Shown here: positions 1-5,941 of the stretch, piece after piece
Layout: every line of letters starts with the position of its first letter
Numbering within the stretch: position 1 is the first letter of the stretch
Assembly (NCBI GenBank): GCA_028693975.1
Contig: JAQUUF010000085.1
Coordinates: forward strand, 1 to 5,941
Reading direction: 5' to 3'
Length of the DNA: 5,941 bases
Source of the DNA: Acidaminococcaceae bacterium
Lineage (GTDB): Bacteria > Bacillota > Negativicutes > Acidaminococcales > Acidaminococcaceae
Position numbers and translations under genes: made by a program
Notes under the pieces: model-generated
The model's input: only the letters and a program-made list of their open reading frames with translations
What the model was told of the DNA's origin: nothing
Databases searched by the model: none

Positions 1-486
1 CAGATTGATTCACGTACTATTTTGGATATGAGTGGAGCCGAAAAACTCCTGGGGAAAGGGGATATGCTTTTTTATCCCATTGGAGCTAATAAGCCTCTAC
101 GTGTACAAGGAGCTTTTGTAGAAGATGCGGAACTTAATAGAATCGTTGATTATATTAAAGCTCAAAATATAGAAGCAGAAACGGTTGAGGCGGTAACTAC
201 GCAAGAGTTAAAAGGTGATAAGAAGCCTTTTGCCAATGACGATACTGCTAGTAACGCAGAAGTTGAGGACGAGTTATTTCCTGATGCGCTTCGTTTGGTA
301 ATTGCTACCCAGCAAGCATCATCGTCGATGTTGCAACGTAAGTTTCGCATTGGCTATACTAGAGCAGCACGACTAGTTGATTATATGGAAGAAAAGGGTA
401 TTGTAGGCCCAGCAGACGGTAGCAAACCACGAGCTCTTACTATGAGCCCTGCACAAATTGAAGATCGCTTCTTACATCAAGAGTAG
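1..486 (+). CDS. ftsK: DNA translocase FtsK/SpoIIIE, C-terminal part (5' end outside window)
   Basis: This is the last 161 residues of the septum-anchored hexameric ATPase that pumps chromosomal DNA through the closing division septum. The reading frame is open from base 1, so the gene begins outside the window; the TTG at 22 is not a real start. Residues 1-55 are the end of the RecA-like motor, with the family signature SRTILDMSGAEKLLGKGDML. Residues 56-89 are a polar, acidic linker. Residues 90-155 are the winged-helix gamma domain, including the hallmark RKFRIGYTRAARLVDYMEE (113-131) and GIVGP...GSKPR, which in characterised homologues reads polarity sequences (KOPS/SRS) and orients translocation. 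The TAG stop is 14 bases before the rodZ-like start, suggesting cotranscription. Walker motifs and membrane segments lie upstream and cannot be checked. Division FtsK and sporulation SpoIIIE cannot be told apart from this portion. Confidence 0.96.
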   Translation, partial: QIDSRTILDMSGAEKLLGKGDMLFYPIGANKPLRVQGAFVEDAELNRIVDYIKAQNIEAETVEAVTTQELKGDKKPFANDDTASNAEVEDELFPDALRLVIATQQASSSMLQRKFRIGYTRAARLVDYMEEKGIVGPADGSKPRALTMSPAQIEDRFLHQE

Positions 487-488
487 CT

Positions 489-495
489 GGAGGTG
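489..495 (+). promoter_or_regulatory. Strong Shine-Dalgarno site of the rodZ-like gene
   Basis: GGAGGTG lies five bases before the ATG at 501 and just after the ftsK stop. It is close to a perfect complement of the 16S rRNA 3' end and fixes the start at 501. It is consistent with a Bacillota-type host. Confidence 0.8.
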
Positions 496-500
496 TTAAC

Positions 501-1664
501 ATGAGTCAAATTGGAGATTATTTAAAAGAAGGTCGTGCCAAAAAAAGTCTGACCATAGAGGAAGTAGCTGAAGGAACAGGCATACGTACTCAATATTTGG
601 AAGCTTTGGAAAGAGGCGAATATAGTAAAATACCTGGGGATGTTTTTATCAAAGGTTTTTTACGTAATTATGGCAATTATTTGGGACTAGATGGCAACGA
701 GATTGTCGAAGAGTATAAGCGTTGCAGCACCCGTGACAAATTAGCTGCTGTTGCTAACAATGAAGCTACAACGGTTGTGTCTAACGAGCCTATTATTCCG
801 GCAACAGTTCCCGAACAGAAAAAAGTAACTCCTATAAAATCTACTGTTTCAGCAGAAACGACGCCTAAGACAGAGACAGTTAAGCCTAAACTTGCAAAAA
901 CTGAAGACAAACCAAAACCGGCAGTTAAATCCCAACTTGCAGCAGCAACCGAACCTCTGCAAGCTACTGCTCACCAAAAAGGAGACTATGATAGTTCTGA
1001 TGTTACAGCTCAAGTAGACGATAGCAACGAAGGAACTAGCAAGAAAGGCTTTGTAGGGAAAATTAAGAATTTTATCAATGATAATTTCTATGAGACTTAT
1101 GAAGACGATGAAGACGATGCCGTAGTGTTTGAAGAAAAGCCACGAGAAAGAGAACATATGAGTACTATGATTAAAGAAGGACAATCTTCCTTCTTTAACT
1201 ATAAGGTTTTCTTTGTTTGTTTAATTGTCTTTTTGGCTATTGCCGCAGCTGGATTCATGATGTTTATGGGTGGAAAGAAAGAAAGTCCACAAGCAATTAA
1301 AAATAATGGTGAATTCACCGAATCTGTAAAATCACCGCACTCTACAGAGAAGACAGAGAAAAAGACTTCTCAAAATACCAATAAAGAGGAAAGTACCAAA
1401 GCGACCAAGGCCGAGCCTATCGGTTCAGGCGATTTGGTAATTGAAATTACCTACAAAAAACCTGTCTGGACACAAGTTACAGCAGATGGCAATGGCGTAG
1501 AAGCTGCGACCATTCCCGCTGGTACTACCAAGACTTACAAAGCCAATAATAAAATTACTGTTAGTTTAGGAAGTCTAAGAGATGTTGAAATTAAACGAAA
1601 CGGTAAGGTAGTTCCTTATGGCGAAAAAGAGTGGGGGACAGTAGAGAAAGTATTTACTAAATAG
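501..1664 (+). CDS. rodZ: RodZ-like cytoskeletal/cell-shape membrane protein (HTH_25, one TM helix, DUF4115-like)
   Basis: This 387-residue protein has the RodZ layout. Residues 1-75 form an Xre/HTH_25-type helix-turn-helix (IGDYLKEGRAKKSLTIEEVA, then YLEALERGEYSKIPGDVFIK and GFLRNYGNYLGLD). In RodZ this domain binds MreB instead of, or besides, DNA. Residues 76-235 are a long, low-complexity cytoplasmic linker rich in Thr, Lys, Pro, Ala and Glu. It contains a possible amphipathic helix (about 183-196) and an acidic patch (YEDDEDD, 200-206). Residues 236-257 are the single transmembrane helix, starting VFFVCLIVFLAIAAAGF and followed by GGKK, so the N-terminus should be cytoplasmic. Residues 258-308 are a charged extracytoplasmic spacer with TEK-like repeats. 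Residues 309-387 are a small beta-rich DUF4115-type domain (GDLVIEITYKKPVW...). In rod-shaped bacteria RodZ links MreB to the elongation machinery. It sits between ftsK and ygiQ, with 14- and 9-base gaps. A purely transcriptional role is less likely given the membrane topology. Confidence 0.88.
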   Translation: MSQIGDYLKEGRAKKSLTIEEVAEGTGIRTQYLEALERGEYSKIPGDVFIKGFLRNYGNYLGLDGNEIVEEYKRCSTRDKLAAVANNEATTVVSNEPIIPATVPEQKKVTPIKSTVSAETTPKTETVKPKLAKTEDKPKPAVKSQLAAATEPLQATAHQKGDYDSSDVTAQVDDSNEGTSKKGFVGKIKNFINDNFYETYEDDEDDAVVFEEKPREREHMSTMIKEGQSSFFNYKVFFVCLIVFLAIAAAGFMMFMGGKKESPQAIKNNGEFTESVKSPHSTEKTEKKTSQNTNKEESTKATKAEPIGSGDLVIEITYKKPVWTQVTADGNGVEAATIPAGTTKTYKANNKITVSLGSLRDVEIKRNGKVVPYGEKEWGTVEKVFTK

Positions 1665-1668
1665 GGAG
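1663..1668 (+). promoter_or_regulatory. Shine-Dalgarno site overlapping the rodZ stop
   Basis: AGGGAG begins inside the TAG stop of the rodZ-like gene (1662-1664) and ends five bases before the ATG at 1674. Because it overlaps the upstream stop, ribosomes finishing rodZ cover the site, which favours coupled translation of the YgiQ-family gene. Confidence 0.65.
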
Positions 1669-1673
1669 TAATT

Positions 1674-3518
1674 ATGAATAAATTTTTACCAATCAGCCTC
1701 AAGGATATTCAAGAAAGACAGTGGAAAGAAATAGATTTTTTGTTCATTAGCGGTGACGCCTATGTTGACCATCCTTCTTTTGCTACTGCTGTTATTACTA
1801 GAGTACTAGAGGCTAAAGGCTATAAAGTAGCCATTTTGGCACAACCTGATTGGCATAAACCGCAGGACCTAGCTGTCTTAGGTAAACCACGTTTGGGTGT
1901 ACTTATTTCTGGCGGCAATTTAGATTCTATGCTGGCGCATTATACCGCAGCCAAAAAACCTCGTCAGCAAGATAATTATACGCCCGGTGGTGTCGTTGGC
2001 AAAAGACCGGACCATGCAACAGCTGTTTATGCTAGGTTAGCCAAAAAATTATGGCCGGATGTTCCTGTAATCATCGGTGGTATCGAAGCTAGCTTGCGTC
2101 GTTTTGCACATTATGATTATTGGGAAAACAAATTACTGCCGTCTATTTTACTCTCCAGTGGAGCAGACATCTTAGTCTACGGCATGGGAGAGACGCAAAT
2201 AGCTGAAATTGCAGACTTCTTAGCTGGTGGAGCAAGCATGGAAGATATGCATTATATTAGAGGTACTGCTTTTTATACTACCAATCCCTTAGACTATGAG
2301 GCTAAAACCATGGTTAAGGTACCTTCCTATGCTTCTATGGTTCAAGACAAGGCTCTATACGCGCAAGCTTTTCAGCTCCAAAGTTTGGAGCAAGACCCTT
2401 TTAACGGCAAAACGCTTATCCAAGAATATGAACAGGGTTATGTTGTTCAAAATTTACCGCCACTGCCTTTAACGCAAGAGGAAATGGATGGTATTTATGA
2501 TTTACCTTATACAAGACAGGTTCATCCTAGCTATAAAAAAGCAGGGAATGTTGCTGCAATTGAAGAAGTAAAGTTTAGTATTATTAGTCAACGCGGCTGT
2601 TTTGGAAGTTGCGCTTTTTGTGCTATTCATTCTCACCAAGGTCGAATTATACAAGCTCGTAGCCATGCATCAATTTTGGCTGAAGCCAAAAAAATTACGG
2701 AAGACCCTGATTTTAAAGGTTATATCCATGATGTTGGTGGACCTACAGCTAATTTTAGACACCCTTCTTGTGCCAAACAGCTCAAAGTCGGCGTGTGTAA
2801 AGACAGACAGTGCCTTTTCCCACATCCTTGTCCGAATTTGAATGCTGACCATGCAGATTATATTGACTTATTGCGTGAATTAAGAGCTCTGCCTAAGGTA
2901 AAAAAAGTGTTTATACGTTCCGGAATTCGTTATGATTACCTTTTAGCAGACAAAAATAATGATTTTTTGGACGAGTTATGTCGCTATCATGTTAGTGGAC
3001 AATTGAAAATTGCACCTGAGCATGTCTCGCCCAAAGTATTAGGTTATATGGGTAAACCAGGCAAAGATGTTTATCTAAAATTTATGCGTGCCTTTACTAA
3101 TAAAAACAAAGAATTAGGGCTCAAACAATATTTGGTGCCGTATTTTATCTCCAGTCATCCAGGCTGTTCATTAAAAGAGGCCATAGAATTAGCGGAGTTC
3201 TTGCGCGACACCAAGCAGCATCCCGAGCAAGTACAGGATTTTATACCTACCCCGGGCAGTGCCGCCACGGCTATGTATTATTCAGGATTAGACCCTAATA
3301 CGATGAAAAAGGTATATATTACCAATAATCCCCATTACAAAGCTATGCAAAGAGCTCTTATGCAATATGGAGCCCCTAGAAATAGAGAGTTAGTCAAAGA
3401 GGCATTACTATTGGAGCATCGGGAAGATTTGATAGGTATGGGACCTAAATGTCTATTACATACAAAACAAGCGGTGCATAATTTTAAAGCTAAGTTCAAG
3501 AGGAGTAAGAGAAAGTAA
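1674..3518 (+). CDS. ygiQ: YgiQ family (UPF0313) radical SAM protein, reaction unknown
   Basis: This 614-residue protein matches the YgiQ/UPF0313 family by its recalled motifs. The N-terminal region (about 20-300) opens with FLFISGDAYVDHPSFATAV and has VIIGGIEASLRRFAHYDYW (132-150). It resembles the cobalamin-binding-like fold often placed ahead of radical SAM domains, but I see no clear DxHxxG cobalamin signature. The radical SAM core follows, with the 4Fe-4S motif CX3CX2C at C309, C313 and C316 (GCFGSCAFCAIHSHQGR). After it comes DVGGPTANFRHPSC and a second cysteine set, C366, C375, C380 and C386 (CX8CX4CX5C), suggesting another metal site. IAPEHVSPKVLGYMGKPG (447-464) and DFIPTPGSAATAMYYSG (522-538) are further family signatures. 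The C-terminus is shorter than the E. coli protein (about 739 residues) and ends in a Lys/Arg-rich tail (604-614). No substrate is known for the family as far as I recall. Its stop overlaps the rimO start by one base, so the two are probably translationally coupled. Confidence 0.93.
   Translation: MNKFLPISLKDIQERQWKEIDFLFISGDAYVDHPSFATAVITRVLEAKGYKVAILAQPDWHKPQDLAVLGKPRLGVLISGGNLDSMLAHYTAAKKPRQQDNYTPGGVVGKRPDHATAVYARLAKKLWPDVPVIIGGIEASLRRFAHYDYWENKLLPSILLSSGADILVYGMGETQIAEIADFLAGGASMEDMHYIRGTAFYTTNPLDYEAKTMVKVPSYASMVQDKALYAQAFQLQSLEQDPFNGKTLIQEYEQGYVVQNLPPLPLTQEEMDGIYDLPYTRQVHPSYKKAGNVAAIEEVKFSIISQRGCFGSCAFCAIHSHQGRIIQARSHASILAEAKKITEDPDFKGYIHDVGGPTANFRHPSCAKQLKVGVCKDRQCLFPHPCPNLNADHADYIDLLRELRALPKVKKVFIRSGIRYDYLLADKNNDFLDELCRYHVSGQLKIAPEHVSPKVLGYMGKPGKDVYLKFMRAFTNKNKELGLKQYLVPYFISSHPGCSLKEAIELAEFLRDTKQHPEQVQDFIPTPGSAATAMYYSGLDPNTMKKVYITNNPHYKAMQRALMQYGAPRNRELVKEALLLEHREDLIGMGPKCLLHTKQAVHNFKAKFKRSKRK
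3499..3505 (+). promoter_or_regulatory. Putative rimO ribosome binding site inside the ygiQ 3' end
   Basis: AGAGGAG lies within the last codons of the YgiQ-family gene, 12 bases before the rimO ATG at 3518. This spacing is longer than the usual 5-9 bases. The start sits in a TAATG stop-start overlap (3516-3520), so re-initiation by ribosomes terminating ygiQ may matter more than this site. A weaker purine run (AAGAGAAAG, 3508-3515) lies closer to the start. Confidence 0.5.
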
Positions 3519-4843
3519 TGAAAATTGGAGTAGTTAGTTTGGGCTGTCCCAAAAATTTGGTGGATTCTGAAGTCATGCTGGGCTTAATTAAGGAAAGGAA
3601 CTGGGAAATAACCAATGACCCAGCGGAAGCAGAGCTTATTATTGTTAATACCTGCGGTTTTATTGAGCCTGCTAAAGAAGAATCTATTAATACTATTTTG
3701 CAGATGGCTGAACATAAAAAAAACGGCACCTGTAAGCACTTATTAGTGACAGGTTGCCTAGGGCAGCGGTATGCCGATGAGTTGTATACTTCCTTACCGG
3801 AAGTAGATGCTATCGTAGGGACCGAATGTTATAGTGAAATAGCCGCAGTTATCGACAGAGTGCTAAGTGGAGAACGGTTTATATATCTTAAGCCAGCGAT
3901 GGATTACCATCAGACCACTAAGCGCATGTTGACCACGCCGAAGCATTATGCTTATTTAAAAATTGCCGAAGGCTGTGATAACTGTTGCTCTTACTGTGCT
4001 ATACCTTTAATTCGTGGACCTTATCGTAGTAGACCATACGAAGAAATTATTAGCGAAGCGAAAGATTTAGTTCAAAATGGTACACAAGAAATAATCCTTG
4101 TGGCACAAGATACCACTCGTTATGGTGAAGATTTGTATGGTAAACTACGTTTGAGCGAATTGTTACGGGACCTCAATGAATTGGAAGGCCTTAAATGGAT
4201 TAGGTTGCTGTATTGCTATCCTCAATATTTTTCGGATGAATTAATCCAAGCAATAGCTTCCTTACCTAAGGTTTGTAAATACATCGACATTCCTCTGCAG
4301 CACGCCAGTGACTCCCTCTTAAGTTCTATGAACAGACATGATACAAGAGCTCAAGTAGAAGAATTATTGGCCAAGCTACGCCGAGAAATTCCACAGCTGT
4401 GTTTACGCAGCACCTTTATTGTCGGATTTCCCGGAGAAACGGAGGAGCAGTTTGCTGAATTAAAGGAATTTGTTGCGCAAGAACGTTTCAATTGTGCCGG
4501 AGTATTTAAGTATTCACAAGAAGAAGGTACGGTAGCAGGACAAATGTCGAATCAAATTCCAGAAGAAGTCAAGGAACAGCGTTTCCATGAAATCATGAGC
4601 CTGCAGGCACAAATTTCCGAAGAACTACAACAAGACAGAGAAGGAAAAGTTATTGAAGTGGTGATTGAAGAATTTGACCAAGACAATCCTTCTTTGGCTC
4701 TAGGACGTTCGACTTGGGAAGCACCTGACATTGACGGTAAAGTTTTTGTTGAGAATGCTGACAGATTACGTATTGGTGAATTTTGCTGGGTCAAGGTTTC
4801 TCAAGGTTTTACCTATGAAGTAGTAGGTGAGCTTGTTGAGTAA
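3518..4843 (+). CDS. rimO: Ribosomal protein S12 methylthiotransferase RimO
   Basis: RimO adds a methylthio group to the beta carbon of a conserved aspartate of ribosomal protein S12 (Asp89 in E. coli), using SAM and two 4Fe-4S clusters. At 441 residues it has the usual full length. The N-terminal UPF0004 domain carries the auxiliary-cluster cysteines C10 (SLGCPKNLVDSE), C46 (VNTCGFIEPAKEES) and C80 (VTGCLGQRY). SLGCPKNLVDSE and PAKEES favour RimO over MiaB. The radical SAM motif is C153, C157 and C160 (EGCDNCCSYCAIPLIRGPYR). C156 is an additional cysteine where Arg is common. IPLQHASDSLLSSMNR (258-273) and GFPGETEEQF (303-312) are core radical SAM signatures of methylthiotransferases. A C-terminal TRAM domain (about 372-440) is the expected S12-contacting part. 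The start overlaps the ygiQ stop as TAATG. The next gene is cinA, 15 bases downstream. Confidence 0.97.
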   Translation: MKIGVVSLGCPKNLVDSEVMLGLIKERNWEITNDPAEAELIIVNTCGFIEPAKEESINTILQMAEHKKNGTCKHLLVTGCLGQRYADELYTSLPEVDAIVGTECYSEIAAVIDRVLSGERFIYLKPAMDYHQTTKRMLTTPKHYAYLKIAEGCDNCCSYCAIPLIRGPYRSRPYEEIISEAKDLVQNGTQEIILVAQDTTRYGEDLYGKLRLSELLRDLNELEGLKWIRLLYCYPQYFSDELIQAIASLPKVCKYIDIPLQHASDSLLSSMNRHDTRAQVEELLAKLRREIPQLCLRSTFIVGFPGETEEQFAELKEFVAQERFNCAGVFKYSQEEGTVAGQMSNQIPEEVKEQRFHEIMSLQAQISEELQQDREGKVIEVVIEEFDQDNPSLALGRSTWEAPDIDGKVFVENADRLRIGEFCWVKVSQGFTYEVVGELVE

Positions 4844-4862
4844 GGATGTGATAATGGTATGA
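4842..4862 (+). promoter_or_regulatory. cinA translation start region: SD plus two-codon mini-ORF overlapping the start
   Basis: AAGGA (4842-4846), overlapping the rimO TAA stop, is the only clear Shine-Dalgarno-like sequence. It lies seven bases before an ATG at 4854 but twelve before the cinA ATG at 4859. The ATG at 4854 opens only ATG GTA TGA, and its TGA (4860-4862) overlaps the cinA ATG as ATGA. No in-frame start for cinA exists between the rimO stop and 4859, so 4859 must be its start. Coupling through the mini-ORF is an inference. Confidence 0.45.
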
Positions 4863-5941
4863 GAGTAGAAGTAATAAACACTGGCACTGAGTTATTATTA
4901 GGTGATATTGTTAATACTAACTTTCGTTTTTTGGCTAAAAAACTAAATGCACAAGGATTTGATGTTTTATATCAAACAACGGTGGGAGATAATCCTGTCC
5001 GTATGGCTGAAGTTTTGCAGCTAGCATTAAGCCGAGCAGATATTGTTGTTACAACAGGGGGGCTTGGGCCTACTAGAGGAGATATAACAGCTGAGGTAGT
5101 GGCCAAAACTCTGAATTTGCCCTTAAAGCTAGATGAGAACTCTTTAGCAATCATTAAAAAATTCTTTGCCGCAAGACATTTGACGATGACAGATAATAAT
5201 ATTAAGCAGGCTCTTATACCAGAAGGTGCAACGGTTCTGCCTAATTTAGTAGGCACGGCTCCGGGCATGGCGGTGCCAGCTGGTAATAACAAAGTCATTA
5301 TTTTGTTACCAGGTCCACCCAGAGAAATGATGGACATGACAGAACGGTCGATGTTACCATATTTATCACAACGTTATCCTAATCAGGGAATTATCTTATC
5401 TCGTGTCTTGCACTTGCAAGGTCTGGGAGAATCTTCCTTAGCCACGATGCTAGATGATATTATTACCGAGCAAAGTAACCCTACGGTTGCCATTTATGCC
5501 CGTAACGGTGAGCTAATTATTCGCATTACGGCCAAAAGCCTAACTTTGTCCGAGGCTGAGCAAATAAATGCTGCCAAAGAAAAAGAAATTAGAGATAGAT
5601 GTGAGAAGTATATTTTTGGTGTTGATGACGCTTCCCTGCCCCAAGTTTTGGGTGAGGAGCTACTCAAGAGAAAATGTACCATTGCTTTGGCCGAATCTTG
5701 TACAGGTGGCCTTGCCTCTAGTATGATTACCGATGTACCAGGGAGCAGCGACTATCTTTTGGGTAGCGTTGTCACCTACAGCAATATGGCTAAACATAAG
5801 GTTATTAATGTCAGCCAGCAGGATTTGGATACTGTTGGCGCAGTCAGTGAGACTGTTGCTAAACAAATGGCTGAAGGCGTACGTAAGCTATTCAATACCT
5901 CTATTGGTATAGGTATTACAGGCATAGCAGGACCCGGTGGT
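4859..5941 (+). CDS. cinA: CinA: COG1058 domain plus NMN deamidase (PncC) domain, 3' end outside window
   Basis: The frame runs open from ATG 4859 to the edge, giving 361 residues of a protein normally about 410-420 long. Residues 1-170 are the molybdopterin-binding-like COG1058 domain, with NTGTELLLGDIVNTN (7-21), TTGGLGPTRGDIT (65-77) and LPGPPREM (150-157). In characterised CinA proteins this half acts on ADP-ribose as a pyrophosphatase. A middle segment (about 171-265) links to the C-terminal domain, which starts near 266 and contains AESCTGG (278-284), VVTYSNMAKHKVI (304-316) and TGIAGPGG (354-361). This half is the NMN deamidase, turning NMN into nicotinic acid mononucleotide for NAD recycling. 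S280, S297, Y307, K312 and T354 match in spacing the active-site Ser31, Ser48, Tyr58, Lys63 and Thr105 that I recall for Shewanella PncC. The equivalent of Arg145 would lie past the edge. The name comes from competence induction in Streptococcus, where the gene precedes recA; a competence role here is not shown. Confidence 0.95.
   Translation, partial: MRVEVINTGTELLLGDIVNTNFRFLAKKLNAQGFDVLYQTTVGDNPVRMAEVLQLALSRADIVVTTGGLGPTRGDITAEVVAKTLNLPLKLDENSLAIIKKFFAARHLTMTDNNIKQALIPEGATVLPNLVGTAPGMAVPAGNNKVIILLPGPPREMMDMTERSMLPYLSQRYPNQGIILSRVLHLQGLGESSLATMLDDIITEQSNPTVAIYARNGELIIRITAKSLTLSEAEQINAAKEKEIRDRCEKYIFGVDDASLPQVLGEELLKRKCTIALAESCTGGLASSMITDVPGSSDYLLGSVVTYSNMAKHKVINVSQQDLDTVGAVSETVAKQMAEGVRKLFNTSIGIGITGIAGPGG

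Noticed and set aside
22..486. A complete small gene starting at TTG 22
   Set aside because: The frame is open to base 1 and the preceding residues (QIDSRTI) continue the FtsK motor motif, so this is the tail of ftsK.
487..500. Promoter or terminator between ftsK and the rodZ-like gene
   Set aside because: Only 14 bases are available and they are filled by the Shine-Dalgarno site; there is no room for a hairpin with a T tract or for a complete intergenic promoter.
849..1184. Minus-strand 111-residue frame that looks like a hydrophobic membrane protein
   Set aside because: It lies antisense to the Glu/Lys/Thr-rich RodZ linker. The reverse complement of GAA/AAA/ACA-type codons gives Phe, Ser, Leu and Cys, which mimic membrane segments. 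I see no SD and no family motif, while the + strand gene is well supported.
1338..1400. Purine-rich repeat-like stretch as a possible DNA repeat or regulatory element
   Set aside because: It encodes the TEK/KKT-type low-complexity spacer after the RodZ membrane helix; the repeats are imperfect and short, so codon composition explains them.
2602..2841. + strand 79-residue frame inside the YgiQ-family gene
   Set aside because: It is an out-of-frame shadow over the radical SAM and second cysteine region, whose main frame is clearly conserved.
4972..5337. Minus-strand 121-residue frame within cinA
   Set aside because: It lies wholly antisense to conserved CinA motifs (TGGLGPT, LPGPPREM) and shows no recognisable domain.

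Overview
The window is a compact piece of bacterial chromosome, about 40% GC by eye. Five protein genes all lie on the + strand: ftsK (3' end only), a rodZ-like gene, a YgiQ-family radical SAM gene, rimO, and cinA (cut off by the right edge). Gaps between genes are only 14, 9, -1 and 15 bases. I see no terminator, RNA gene, repeat array, mobile element or CRISPR, so this looks like part of one housekeeping operon. No stretch over 300 bases lacks a gene.

Organism: the ftsK / rodZ / rimO / cinA neighbourhood is typical of Bacillota (Firmicutes), where this cluster usually continues towards pgsA and recA. Modest GC, Gram-positive-style Shine-Dalgarno sites (GGAGGTG, AGGGAG) and the CinA motif variant GPTRGDIT suggest Bacillota, perhaps Negativicutes. 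The class is an inference made without any search.

Layout: 1-486 is the end of the FtsK motor, a linker, and the winged-helix gamma domain that reads chromosome polarity. 501-1664 is a RodZ-type membrane protein with an N-terminal helix-turn-helix, a long charged cytoplasmic linker, one transmembrane helix and a C-terminal DUF4115-like domain. 1674-3518 is a YgiQ/UPF0313 radical SAM protein of unknown reaction. 3518-4843 is RimO, the methylthiotransferase of ribosomal protein S12. From 4859 to the edge is CinA, combining a COG1058 domain with an NMN deamidase (PncC) domain; roughly its last 50 residues are missing.

How the genes relate: FtsK and RodZ belong to division, chromosome segregation and cell shape. 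YgiQ and RimO are both radical SAM iron-sulfur enzymes made from stop-start overlapping genes. CinA salvages or cleans up pyridine nucleotides. They look like a growth-linked housekeeping operon, not a single pathway. I found no convincing new system. The points most worth following are the unexplained four-cysteine block of the YgiQ protein, an amphipathic/acidic segment in the RodZ linker that looks like a SepF N-terminus, a two-codon mini-ORF coupled to the cinA start, and the absence of pgsA between rimO and cinA.
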